Source of the DNA: an uncultured Bartonella sp. | GTDB taxonomy: Bacteria; Pseudomonadota; Alphaproteobacteria; Rhizobiales; Rhizobiaceae | Assembly (NCBI GenBank): GCA_943913205.1 | Contig: CALTWN010000002.1 | Coordinates: forward strand, 1-58,242 | Length of the DNA stretch: 58,242 nucleotides | Direction of reading: 5' to 3' | Shown here: positions 34,228 to 42,267 of the stretch, piece by piece | Numbering within the stretch: the stretch's first letter is position 1 | How the letters are laid out: each line of letters starts with the position of its first letter | Made by a program: the position numbers and the translations under genes | Notes under the pieces: model-generated | Told to the model about the DNA's origin: nothing | Seen by the model: only the letters and a program-made list of their open reading frames with translations | Databases searched by the model: none

Positions 34228-35373
34228 ATGAAGGTATGGTTTAGTTGTATAATATATATGTTATTATTGAGTAAAGCTATTTCGCAGGAAAATAATAGTT
34301 TGCGCGAAGCATCGCTTGTAGCTCAAAAAGCTTTAAATGATATTTCTAGACATATATATTTATCTACAGAGCAGATAAATAATCTCAAACATCAGATAAA
34401 ACAAATTCAAAGTGATAAAGTTGAACTCAAAGAAAATATTGAGAATATAGAAAAAGAGCATATATCGGCTAAAATAAAATTAGAGAAAGATAAAAAATTA
34501 TTTAAAAATTATCGTATTGAGCAAGAACTAGCTCAACAAAAATACAATAAAGTAAAAAATCAATTTCTGCATATAATAGGTGCATTAGAGCATATGCGAT
34601 TAAGTCCGCCACCTATCTTAATTGTGAACCCACAAGATATACGCAAATCTATGAGAGGCGCCGATATTTTAAATATAATGATACCTAAACTACAACATAG
34701 TATTTATGTTTATAATGATGCATTAAAAAACCTAAATAGCTCTATAGCAGAAGCTGATAAGCAAAAAACTCAACTTATATCTGCGATAAAAAATTATGAT
34801 TTGGCTACAAAAAAATTAAATCTTTTCTTACATAGTGCTAACGAAAATGAAAAAATATCTAAGCAAAAAATAAATATTACTCAACAAGACATTGCACATA
34901 TGTCAACAAAAACTCATGAGCTTCAAAAATTTTTAAGTATAATTGGCAAGCAGCAAAACCGAAAAAAAATAGAGGATTTAGAAAAAAAATTAAACGCTAA
35001 TGTTGATTTTGTAAAGCTTAAAGGTAAATTAGAACTTCCAGTAAAAGGTAAAATTGTACAGGATTTTTATTTACAGAAAGATAGCGAAAAAAAAGGTGAA
35101 TTATTACTTGCAACAAAAGATAATAAGGTAGTTGCACCAAATGATGCCATTGTAGCCTATGCTGGAAATTTTCGTTCTTATGGAAATATAGTAATTTTAA
35201 ATATGGGGTCGAATTATTATATGATTTTATCTGGCTTTAGCAAATTATTTGTGGAAAGTAATAGTTTTATAAGTAAAGGTAAGGAGCTAGGATTAGTTGG
35301 TAGTAGTAAAACTATATATGTTGAGCTAAAATTTGTTTCAGAATCGGTTAATCTACAATCATGGTGGATTTAG
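34228..35373 (+). CDS. EnvC-like murein hydrolase activator with degenerate LytM domain
   Basis: EnvC-type proteins activate septal amidases. The 381-residue product has a signal-like N-terminus (WFSCIIYMLLLSKAISQ) and about 200 residues of coiled coil. The C-terminal M23/LytM-like domain begins near residue 268 at GKLELPVKGKIVQDF. The zinc ligands appear to be missing. The usual His positions read YYMILSG and IYVELKF, as in EnvC, which is non-catalytic. The gene lies just before ctpA, a common rhizobial pairing. Its stop lies 26 bases before the ctpA ATG. Confidence 0.85.
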   Translation: MKVWFSCIIYMLLLSKAISQENNSLREASLVAQKALNDISRHIYLSTEQINNLKHQIKQIQSDKVELKENIENIEKEHISAKIKLEKDKKLFKNYRIEQELAQQKYNKVKNQFLHIIGALEHMRLSPPPILIVNPQDIRKSMRGADILNIMIPKLQHSIYVYNDALKNLNSSIAEADKQKTQLISAIKNYDLATKKLNLFLHSANENEKISKQKINITQQDIAHMSTKTHELQKFLSIIGKQQNRKKIEDLEKKLNANVDFVKLKGKLELPVKGKIVQDFYLQKDSEKKGELLLATKDNKVVAPNDAIVAYAGNFRSYGNIVILNMGSNYYMILSGFSKLFVESNSFISKGKELGLVGSSKTIYVELKFVSESVNLQSWWI

Positions 35374-35398
35374 GGATATAGGGTATAAAGAGGAAAAA

Positions 35399-36664
35399 AT
35401 GTTTTGTAAAAATATAAGATTAATTAGTGCAATTTTCTTTTGTATAATTACTATGTTGTTTGACAATGTTTGTGTTGCTAAGCAGCAAACCGATATTTAC
35501 AAGTCTTTAGCTCTTTTCACTGATGTATTTGATTGTGTTAAGAATGAATATGTGACTGCGCCAAACACGAATAAACTTATAGAAAATGCTATTAATGGCA
35601 TGCTAACATCTTTAGACCCCCATTCTTCATATTTAAATGCCGATGAGGCAAAAGAAATGAATAATCTTACAAAGGGTGAGTTTGCAGGTATAGGTATTGT
35701 AGTAACCACTGAGAATAAACTTATCAAAGTAGTTTCCCCTATGTTAGGTACACCGGCTGCAAAAGCGGGCGTGCTAGCGGGCGATCTTATTACTAAAATA
35801 AATGGTGAAGATGTGTCTGCAAATAAATTAGATGTAAATGTTAAACATATGCGCGGTAAACGCGGAACATTGGTAAACCTCACTATTGAACGTAAAGGGG
35901 TAGCCAAACCATTTGATATAAAGGTTAGAAGAGATATAATAAAAATAGAAGATTCTCGATTTAATACAAATAATAATGTAGGCTATATAAGATTATTGGA
36001 ATTCACGGGCCATACATATGATGATTTAGCAAAAGCTATTGCATCTATAAAAGCAAAAATACCTAATGATAAATTAAAAGGTTATATTTTAGATTTACGC
36101 TTAAATCCTGGTGGCTTATTGAATCAAGCTGTAAAAGTTTCTGATGCTTTTTTAGACAAAGGTATGATTGTTTCAACTAAAGGTAGGCAGCCACGCTCTA
36201 TATTACGTTTTGATGCTAAAAAAGGAGATTTAACGGGTGGTAAACCTTTAGTAGTATTGATAAATGGCGGTACAGCTAGTGCAGCTGAAATTGTGGCCGG
36301 CGCGTTACAAGATAATAAACGTGCTAAAATAGTTGGCTCACGTTCTTTTGGTAAAGGTTCTGTGCAAACAATAATACCACTTGGTGAGAACGGGGCTTTG
36401 CGTTTAACTACTGCCTTATATTACACTCCAAGCGGTGTTTCTATACAAGGACACGGCATTATACCTGATTATGAGGTATCTCAGCCTCTTCCAGATAAAT
36501 ATAAAGGTTTAAATCTTAATATAGGTGAATCTGAGCTTAAGGGGCATATTAAGGGCAGCATAGAAGATAAAAAAGGTTCTGGCTCTTCAGCTTATGTACC
36601 ACTTGATCCTAAAGAGGATCAACAATTAAAAGCGGCTTATAAGTTATTTGATAAAAAAACATAA
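35399..36664 (+). CDS. ctpA: Carboxy-terminal processing protease CtpA (S41 family)
   Basis: CtpA is a periplasmic serine protease. The 421-residue product has a signal segment (LISAIFFCIITMLFDNVCVA), then NGMLTSLDPHSSYLNADEAK. A PDZ domain follows (GEFAGIGIVVTTENKLIKVV, PAAKAGVLAGDLITKINGED). The catalytic region has LRLNPGGLLNQAVKVSD, the Ser in NGGTASAAEIVAGALQDNKR, and the Lys in VGSRSFGKGSVQTIIPLG. I choose ATG 35399 because AGAGGAAA lies upstream. It is co-transcribed with rppH. Confidence 0.97.
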   Translation: MFCKNIRLISAIFFCIITMLFDNVCVAKQQTDIYKSLALFTDVFDCVKNEYVTAPNTNKLIENAINGMLTSLDPHSSYLNADEAKEMNNLTKGEFAGIGIVVTTENKLIKVVSPMLGTPAAKAGVLAGDLITKINGEDVSANKLDVNVKHMRGKRGTLVNLTIERKGVAKPFDIKVRRDIIKIEDSRFNTNNNVGYIRLLEFTGHTYDDLAKAIASIKAKIPNDKLKGYILDLRLNPGGLLNQAVKVSDAFLDKGMIVSTKGRQPRSILRFDAKKGDLTGGKPLVVLINGGTASAAEIVAGALQDNKRAKIVGSRSFGKGSVQTIIPLGENGALRLTTALYYTPSGVSIQGHGIIPDYEVSQPLPDKYKGLNLNIGESELKGHIKGSIEDKKGSGSSAYVPLDPKEDQQLKAAYKLFDKKT

Positions 36665-36665
36665 T

Positions 36666-37184
36666 ATGAATAATAATTTACCATATAGAAAAAGCGTAGG
36701 TATAGTATTATTTAATAAAGCAGGTTTAGTTTGGATTGGTAAACGTGTTATTAATACTAACATAGCTTATAGTGAAGGTTCTAGTTGGCAATTTCCACAA
36801 GGTGGCGTGAATAAAAATGAAGATTTGGAAAGTGCTGCCAGGCGTGAATTATATGAAGAAACTTGTATAAAAAATGTAGAATTCCTTGGTAAAAGTAGCG
36901 AACCATTATTTTATGATTTTCCAAAAGAGCTACAAAATTTAGCCATAGCAAAAACTTATAAAGGACAAAAGCAATATTGGTTTGCTTGCCTTTTTACTGG
37001 TGAAGATAAGGAAATTTCAGTAGATAATATACCAAATGGCTCTCATATAGAATTTAGTGAATGGCGGTGGGAAAAGTTTTCTGAATCTATAAATTTAGTA
37101 GTAGATTTTAAAAAATCAACATATAAAAAACTTTATGATATATTTAAAAAATATGAATTGCAATTAAAAGCAGCCACTATTTAA
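36666..37184 (+). CDS. rppH: RNA pyrophosphohydrolase RppH (Nudix)
   Basis: RppH removes pyrophosphate from 5' ends of mRNA and starts decay, and also acts on dinucleoside polyphosphates. The 172-residue product has YRKSVGIVLFNKAGLVWIGK, WQFPQGGVNKNEDLESAARR with the Nudix box continuing ELYEETCI, and the C-terminal EFSEWRWEKFSESINLVVDF, all typical of RppH. The start ATG follows the ctpA stop by one base and has no clear ribosome-binding site, which suggests coupling. Confidence 0.95.
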   Translation: MNNNLPYRKSVGIVLFNKAGLVWIGKRVINTNIAYSEGSSWQFPQGGVNKNEDLESAARRELYEETCIKNVEFLGKSSEPLFYDFPKELQNLAIAKTYKGQKQYWFACLFTGEDKEISVDNIPNGSHIEFSEWRWEKFSESINLVVDFKKSTYKKLYDIFKKYELQLKAATI

Positions 37185-37194
37185 GGATCTGATT

Positions 37195-37488
37195 ATGCTT
37201 ACTTTATTTAATTTATGTTTGTTTTTGCTTAATTGCTATACATACATTATTACAGCTTATATTATATTAACTTGGTTATATAATTTAAACCTTTTGGTTA
37301 ATGCTCCTTTATTTATACATAATATAGCACAAGCTATTTATAGAATTGTTGAACCAGCATTAAATAAAATTAGATATATTATGCCTGCTAGTCGAAGCGG
37401 AATAGATTTTTCGCCTTTTGTGTTATATCTTATAATATGGATTATTCGTAGTCTTTTGATTGAATATGGAACAAAATTTATATTATAA
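37195..37488 (+). CDS. YggT family membrane protein
   Basis: The 97-residue product has two hydrophobic segments (about residues 8-30 and 78-95). The motif YIILTWLYNLNLL and the later NKIRYIMPASRSGIDFSPFV are the pattern of YggT proteins (the R.ipp.g.iDlsPiv region). The family is of uncertain function, linked to division or osmotic stress in some bacteria. A DUF167 gene overlaps its end by about 23 bases, the usual yggT-yggU pairing. Confidence 0.88.
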   Translation: MLTLFNLCLFLLNCYTYIITAYIILTWLYNLNLLVNAPLFIHNIAQAIYRIVEPALNKIRYIMPASRSGIDFSPFVLYLIIWIIRSLLIEYGTKFIL

Positions 37489-37774
37489 AACTTTAGCAGA
37501 TAATATTGTTTTACATGTGAAAGTAAAACCAAATAGCATAAGAGATGAAATAATAGGTACTGTAGAAGAAAATTCTAAAACATACCTTGTAGTAAGAATA
37601 AAAGCATCAGCTCATGATGGCAAGGCAAATAAAAATCTTCTTAAATTTTTAGCAACAAAATTCGAGATGCCTGTATCTAATTTTAAAATTAAAGCTGGAT
37701 TTACATCACGTATTAAACAGATTTTATTATGCAATAAAAAAGGGAGGCTACTGCCCCCCTTAAATAACTTATAA
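37466..37774 (+). CDS. DUF167 (YggU) family protein
   Basis: The product is about 102 residues. It has VLHVKVKPNSIRDEIIGTVE, VRIKASAHDGKANKNLLKFL and FKIKAGFTSRIKQILL, the conserved DUF167 fold. I choose ATG 37466. An in-frame TTG at 37460 would add two residues. It overlaps yggT and its 3' end contains the flagellin terminator read on the other strand. The function is unknown. Confidence 0.9.
   Translation: MEQNLYYKTLADNIVLHVKVKPNSIRDEIIGTVEENSKTYLVVRIKASAHDGKANKNLLKFLATKFEMPVSNFKIKAGFTSRIKQILLCNKKGRLLPPLNNL
37736..37761 (-). terminator. Rho-independent terminator of the flagellin gene, inside the DUF167 gene
   Basis: On the minus strand AAGGGGGGC, loop AGTA, GCCTCCCTT is followed by TTTTTT, a classic intrinsic terminator with one mismatch in a nine-base-pair stem. 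It begins 25 bases after the flagellin stop. The entire hairpin lies within the coding sequence of the convergent DUF167 gene, so the same bases encode that protein's C-terminus. Confidence 0.85.
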
Positions 37775-37786
37775 AATTAAACATAA

Positions 37787-38704
37787 TTAGTTTTTGTACA
37801 ATGCCAAAATATGTTGTGTAGATTGGTTAGCTAAAGAAAGCGATTGAACAGCAAGCTGTTGTTGTACTTGCAAAGCAGACAAACGAGCTGATTGAGCATC
37901 CATATCAGTATCAACCAAAGTACCAATAGACTTTGTTAAATTGTCAGTTAAGGCATCTATAAATGTTACTTGGTTATCTACTTGACGAGTAACAGCCCCC
38001 AAAGAAATTTCAACGTTACTAACATCATTTAAAGCTTGTTCAACAGTATTACTAGCTTTCTTAATAGCATCATCACGACCAGCGCCTGTAAAATCAAAAG
38101 TTTTAGGGTCAAATAAATTTTTTAACTTACCAAAACTATCGATAGGCTCACCTTTACCATCTACTCCAAATAATCTAGTATCTTCTTTTTTAAGCTTAAT
38201 AGTATCAACAACAACATTATGGCCTACACGGCGGAAAGAAGAAACAAATGTAAATGAGTCATCTGCACCAGAAGCAGTATTAGCACTAGCTAATAGATTT
38301 TCTCCATCCATTGAAGCGTTTGATATGGCGTTTTTAATATTGTCTAAACTAGCTGCGATATCTTTTTTAATTTCATCTATACGTTCATCATTAGTTTTAG
38401 CTGAAGCAATTTGAGACATATCTTTTTTAATTTGAGTAATCTCATTTTTAATTTGCTTAGCAGCTTTAGTAGCTTGGTCTAGCTTACCTTTACCCATATG
38501 TAAAGCGTCTTTAACTGTGCTTAGAACTGAAGCGTCACTACGCATAGTCCCCGAAACACCCCAATATGCTATATTGTCTGATGCTTCAACAATACGTAAA
38601 CCTGTTGATATATGTTTTTCTGTTTCTTCAAGTTGAGCACTAATTGATCTTAATGTGCTAAGTGCTGTCATTGAAGATGTGTTTGTAAGAATACTACCAC
38701 TCAT
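37787..38704 (-). CDS. Flagellin (rhizobial short type)
   Basis: This is the filament subunit. The 305-residue product has the N-terminal ILTNTSSMTALSTLRSISAQ, the D0/D1 motif HISTGLRIVEASDNIAYWGV, a short variable centre, and the C-terminal VQQQLAVQSLSLANQSTQHI ending LALYKN. It is about the size of rhizobial flagellins. It is the only flagellin in the window, on the minus strand, 8 kb beyond fliQ. Start ATG 38704 has AAGGGA ten bases upstream. It has its own promoter, leader hairpin and terminator, consistent with control by FlaF/FlbT. Confidence 0.95.
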   Translation of the reverse strand: MSGSILTNTSSMTALSTLRSISAQLEETEKHISTGLRIVEASDNIAYWGVSGTMRSDASVLSTVKDALHMGKGKLDQATKAAKQIKNEITQIKKDMSQIASAKTNDERIDEIKKDIAASLDNIKNAISNASMDGENLLASANTASGADDSFTFVSSFRRVGHNVVVDTIKLKKEDTRLFGVDGKGEPIDSFGKLKNLFDPKTFDFTGAGRDDAIKKASNTVEQALNDVSNVEISLGAVTRQVDNQVTFIDALTDNLTKSIGTLVDTDMDAQSARLSALQVQQQLAVQSLSLANQSTQHILALYKN

Positions 38705-38713
38705 GATAATAAA

Positions 38714-38738
38714 GTCCCTTCTTATTTATATGTGGGAC
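38714..38738 (-). promoter_or_regulatory. Flagellin mRNA leader hairpin that covers the ribosome-binding site
   Basis: In the minus-strand leader GTCCC (38738-38734) can pair with GGGAC (38718-38714), part of the AAGGGAC ribosome-binding site before the flagellin ATG. The loop is 15 bases. Such pairing would hide the site until a factor opens it. FlbT, encoded at 28338, is known to act on flagellin leaders. The link is inference and the stem is only five base pairs. Confidence 0.5.
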
Positions 38739-38753
38739 ATGTATGTAAATAAA

Positions 38754-38759
38754 ATTATA
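38754..38759 (-). promoter_or_regulatory. Flagellin -10 element
   Basis: A perfect TATAAT on the minus strand, 50 bases before the flagellin ATG, preceded by TG two bases further than in an extended -10. No -35 consensus is seen at 17 bases. Instead two TAGGTATG repeats lie immediately upstream, which suggests an activator-dependent promoter. Confidence 0.55.
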
Positions 38760-38761
38760 AA

Positions 38762-38820
38762 CATACCTAGATGGTGCGGTATCATACCTATGTATAATCT
38801 TAACTAAAGATTATAAACAT
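38762..38820 (-). promoter_or_regulatory. Repeat and dyad array upstream of the flagellin promoter
   Basis: On the plus strand CATACCTA occurs at 38762-38769 and 38783-38790, 21 bases apart (two helical turns). A perfect palindrome GGTATCATACC spans 38778-38788. A nine-base-pair dyad (TATAATCTT / AAGATTATA, five-base spacer) lies at 38793-38815. ATTATAAACAT is repeated at 38754-38764 and 38810-38820. The array ends at the -10 and looks like an activator-binding region. The bound protein is unknown, and FtcR is a candidate by context. Confidence 0.5.
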
Positions 38821-38856
38821 TCCATCCCATAGCGCATTATTAAATTATTTTACATC

Positions 38857-39816
38857 TTATGTCAATATTAAACTAGAAGATTTTATAAAATTTATGGTTT
38901 TACTGCTTGAATGCAGCGCTAAAGTCTCAGTAGATATAGATTTTGTGCCAAAACAAACGCCTTTTAGCATAGAGCCATTTGTAACGCCAGTAGCTGCAAA
39001 AATAACTTCACCTGCAGCCATGTCTTGCGCTGTATATATTTTATTTATGTTGCTGATACCCATTTTAGCAGCCCGCTTTATTTTTTCGTCACTATCAAAA
39101 ATAAGCCTACCATATATAACACCACCCAAGCAGCGCAAAGCCGCTGCTGCAAGCACACCCTCAGGCGCGCCACCTGTGCCCATATAAATATCCATATCGC
39201 CTTGTGCTACCTCAATTATAGCACCAACATCGCCATCAGATATTAAAGATACTGAAGCGCCTGTTTCTCTAACTTCTTCGATGAGCTCTTTATGGCGAGG
39301 TCTGTCCATAATGCAAACTTTAATCTGTGATGGATGTACATTTTTTGCTTGTGCTAATTTTATTATATTTTCAGAAGCTGAAGCGTCTATATTTACCAAA
39401 TCTTTGCTGTAGCCAGGACCTATAGCTAGTTTTTGCATATAAATATCGGGCGCATATAGTAGGCAGTTTTTATTTGCAACCGCGATAACAGCCAAAGAAT
39501 TAGCTTGGTTTTTAGCGCAAAGTGTTGTGCCTTCAAGAGGGTCTAGTGCAATATCTATTTCAACTCCTTGCCCTGTTCCTACTTTTTCTCCTATATATAG
39601 CATGGGCGCTTCATCTCTTTCGCCCTCGCCTATAACTATAGTACCGTTTATATCTAACTTATTTAATGCGCTTCTCATTGCATCAACCGCAGCTTTATCA
39701 GCTAATTTTTCATCACCGTGTCCGCGTAATTTGGCGGCTTCTATCGCGGCTTGTTGGGTTACCTTTACTATATTTAAAAGCAAATCTTTTTCTAATATAT
39801 TATTTTGTGCTTTCAT
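38857..39816 (-). CDS. glpX: Class II fructose-1,6-bisphosphatase GlpX
   Basis: GlpX dephosphorylates fructose-1,6-bisphosphate in gluconeogenesis. The 319-residue product has the metal-binding INGTIVIGEGERDEAPMLYI, then GQGVEIDIALDPLEGTTLCA, the Li+-sensitive phosphatase signature, and later DMDIYMGTGGAPEGVLAAAA. It follows ppa by 12 bases in a leftward typA-ppa-glpX run. Such proteins may also act on sedoheptulose bisphosphate. Confidence 0.96.
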   Translation of the reverse strand: MKAQNNILEKDLLLNIVKVTQQAAIEAAKLRGHGDEKLADKAAVDAMRSALNKLDINGTIVIGEGERDEAPMLYIGEKVGTGQGVEIDIALDPLEGTTLCAKNQANSLAVIAVANKNCLLYAPDIYMQKLAIGPGYSKDLVNIDASASENIIKLAQAKNVHPSQIKVCIMDRPRHKELIEEVRETGASVSLISDGDVGAIIEVAQGDMDIYMGTGGAPEGVLAAAALRCLGGVIYGRLIFDSDEKIKRAAKMGISNINKIYTAQDMAAGEVIFAATGVTNGSMLKGVCFGTKSISTETLALHSSSKTINFIKSSSLILT

Positions 39817-39828
39817 AATAGCCCCCTT

Positions 39829-40356
39829 TTACTGTTTTGCGCGCTCAATTGCAGCTATAATCATTTCTTTTGCATATGCGGCTGGTTTCCAACCATCTAT
39901 GCGCACCCATTTATCTTTTTCTAAATCTTTGTAATGCTTAAAGAAATGCTCAATTTGCTGTTGAGTGATTTCTGGTAAATCAGTATATTCTTGAATATGT
40001 AAATAACGTTTTGTAAGCTTATGCGTTGGAACAGCTATAATCTTTTCGTCTAATCCGCCATCATCTTCCATCATTAATACACCTATCGGACGAACATTAA
40101 TAACACAGCCAGCTATGAGCGGGCGTGTATTACATATAAGTACATCGATAGGGTCACCATCTTTAGATAATGTATTTGGTACAAAACCATAATTTCCTGG
40201 GTAGCTCATTGGCGTGTGCAAAAAACGATCTACAAATAGTGCACCAGACGCTTTATCCATTTCATATTTAATTGGATGTCCACCTATGGATACTTCAACA
40301 ATAACATTTATATCTTCAGGTGGATTATTACCAATAGCTATTTTTTCTATATGCAT
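39829..40356 (-). CDS. ppa: Inorganic pyrophosphatase
   Basis: Ppa hydrolyses pyrophosphate from biosynthesis. The 175-residue product has the type I family motifs YEMDKASGALFVDRFLHTPM, YPGNYGFVPNTLSKDGDPID with the metal-binding acidic triad continuing VLI, and KDLEKDKWVRIDGWKPA. The length is standard. It lies between typA and glpX with gaps of 17 and 12 bases. Confidence 0.97.
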   Translation of the reverse strand: MHIEKIAIGNNPPEDINVIVEVSIGGHPIKYEMDKASGALFVDRFLHTPMSYPGNYGFVPNTLSKDGDPIDVLICNTRPLIAGCVINVRPIGVLMMEDDGGLDEKIIAVPTHKLTKRYLHIQEYTDLPEITQQQIEHFFKHYKDLEKDKWVRIDGWKPAAYAKEMIIAAIERAKQ

Positions 40357-40373
40357 TTTTAACTCACTATATA

Positions 40374-42188
40374 TTATATTTTGTTTTTTCCAAATCTTTT
40401 GCGTTCGTTTGGATCTAAATAAACTTTGCGCAAGCGAATATTTTTTGGCGTTACTTCTACTAGCTCATCGTCTTGTATCCATGAAAGAGCGCGCTCTAGG
40501 GTCATTTTAATTGGGGTAGTTAACTTTACAGCTTCATCTTTACCAGAGGCTCGCATATTGGTAAGCTTTTTACCTTTTAAAACATTAACTTCTAGGTCAT
40601 TATCACGCGAATGAATTCCAACAATCATACCTTGGTAGACTTTTGTGCCAGCATCTATAATCATAGGACCACGATCTTCTAGGTTAAATAATGCATAAGC
40701 TACCGCTTCGCCATTATCATTTGAAATTAATACTCCGTTGTTACGCCCAGTAATTTCGCCTTTAAATGGTTGATATTCATGGAATAAACGATTCATTATC
40801 GCTGTGCCGCGAGTATCTGTTAATAGCTCTGATTGATAACCTATAAGACCTCTTGTTGGTGCATAAAATACCATGCGAACACGATTTCCGCCTGATGGGC
40901 GAAGTTCAACCATTTCGGCTTTACGTTCAGACATTTTTTGTACAACAGCGCCTGAATATTCTTCATCAACATCAATAACAACTTCTTCTATAGGTTCTAA
41001 CAACTCGCCAGATTCAGATTTGTGCATAACTACGCGAGGTCGGGAAACACTAAGTTCAAAGCCTTCACGGCGCATATTTTCTATCAATACAGCTAACTGT
41101 AATTCACCGCGCCCTGAAACATAAAAAGAGTCTTTATCTTTAGATTCTTCAATTTGTAATGCAACATTACCCTCAGCTTCTTTGAATAAACGATCGCGTA
41201 TTACCCGGCTAGTAACTTTATCGCCTTCGGTGCCAGCTAGTGGACTATCATTAACCAAGAAGCTCATTGTAACTGTAGGCGGATCTATAGGCTGAGCAAC
41301 CAAAGCTTTTGTTATTGAAGGGTCGCAAAAAGTATCAGCCACAGTGCCTTTTTGTAAACCTGCAATTGCTATAATATCGCCAGCATAACCTTCTTCTACC
41401 GGCTGACGTTCTAAACCTCTAAAAGCTAAAATTCTTGAAATTCTTCCATTTTCTATAAGGGTACCATCGGAAGATAAAACTTTAATGGTTTGATTAGGCT
41501 TTACAGAACCTGAGTGAACTCTACCCGTGATAATTCTGCCCAAAAATGGGTCTGATTCTAAAATAGTGCCAATCATACTAAATGGCCCAGTTTCTACCTT
41601 GGGAGCTGGAACATGTTTTACTACCATATTGAATAAGGGCGCTAAACCTTCTTCTTTACTACCATTTTGATTCTCAGACATCCAACCTTCACGCCCGGAG
41701 CCATACAAAATAGGAAAATCTAATTGTTGCTCGGTAGCGTCTAAAGCTACAAAAAGGTCAAAAACTTCGTTTATAACTTCATCAATTCTTGCATCAGATC
41801 TATCAACCTTGTTGATAGCAACAATAGGACGAAGTCCAATTTTTAAAGCCTTGCTTACAACAAATTTTGTTTGCGGCATGGGTCCTTCTGCGGCATCTAC
41901 TAAAACTATGGCACCATCAACCATGCTTAAAATACGTTCAACTTCGCCGCCGAAATCAGCATGCCCTGGTGTATCTACAATATTTATACGCGTATCTTGC
42001 CAAACTACTGATGTAGCTTTTGCTAAAATAGTAATGCCACGTTCTTTTTCAATATCATTTGAATCCATCATACGTTCTGCTGTGCGTTGATTTTCTCTAA
42101 AACTACCTGATTGTGTTAATAATCCATCTACTAATGTAGTTTTGCCGTGGTCAACATGGGCTATAATAGCTATATTGCGTAATTGCAT
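40374..42188 (-). CDS. typA: Ribosome-associated GTPase TypA/BipA
   Basis: TypA is an EF-G-like GTPase that aids 50S assembly and stress adaptation. The 604-residue product has NIAIIAHVDHGKTTLVDGLL, DSNDIEKERGITILAKATSV, VDTPGHADFGGEVERILSMV and the NKVD motif. Later EF-G-like domains include APTRGLIGYQSELLTDTRGT. The C-terminus has the TypA-specific TPKNIRLRKVYLDPNERKR. It heads the leftward typA-ppa-glpX group. Confidence 0.98.
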   Translation of the reverse strand: MQLRNIAIIAHVDHGKTTLVDGLLTQSGSFRENQRTAERMMDSNDIEKERGITILAKATSVVWQDTRINIVDTPGHADFGGEVERILSMVDGAIVLVDAAEGPMPQTKFVVSKALKIGLRPIVAINKVDRSDARIDEVINEVFDLFVALDATEQQLDFPILYGSGREGWMSENQNGSKEEGLAPLFNMVVKHVPAPKVETGPFSMIGTILESDPFLGRIITGRVHSGSVKPNQTIKVLSSDGTLIENGRISRILAFRGLERQPVEEGYAGDIIAIAGLQKGTVADTFCDPSITKALVAQPIDPPTVTMSFLVNDSPLAGTEGDKVTSRVIRDRLFKEAEGNVALQIEESKDKDSFYVSGRGELQLAVLIENMRREGFELSVSRPRVVMHKSESGELLEPIEEVVIDVDEEYSGAVVQKMSERKAEMVELRPSGGNRVRMVFYAPTRGLIGYQSELLTDTRGTAIMNRLFHEYQPFKGEITGRNNGVLISNDNGEAVAYALFNLEDRGPMIIDAGTKVYQGMIVGIHSRDNDLEVNVLKGKKLTNMRASGKDEAVKLTTPIKMTLERALSWIQDDELVEVTPKNIRLRKVYLDPNERKRFGKNKI

Positions 42189-42267
42189 ATTTATACTTTC
42201 TTCAAAATTAAGATTAAATAATACGCTTATTTAATCTGTTGTTTAATAAGGTAAATGTTAATTTCAT

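Noticed and set aside
38726..38740. Four-codon upstream ORF in the flagellin leader
   Set aside because: It lacks a ribosome-binding site and is too short to judge. The base-pairing explanation of the same bases is stronger.
39527..39934. 135-codon plus-strand frame across glpX and ppa
   Set aside because: It is antisense to two clear enzymes and reflects their codon pattern.
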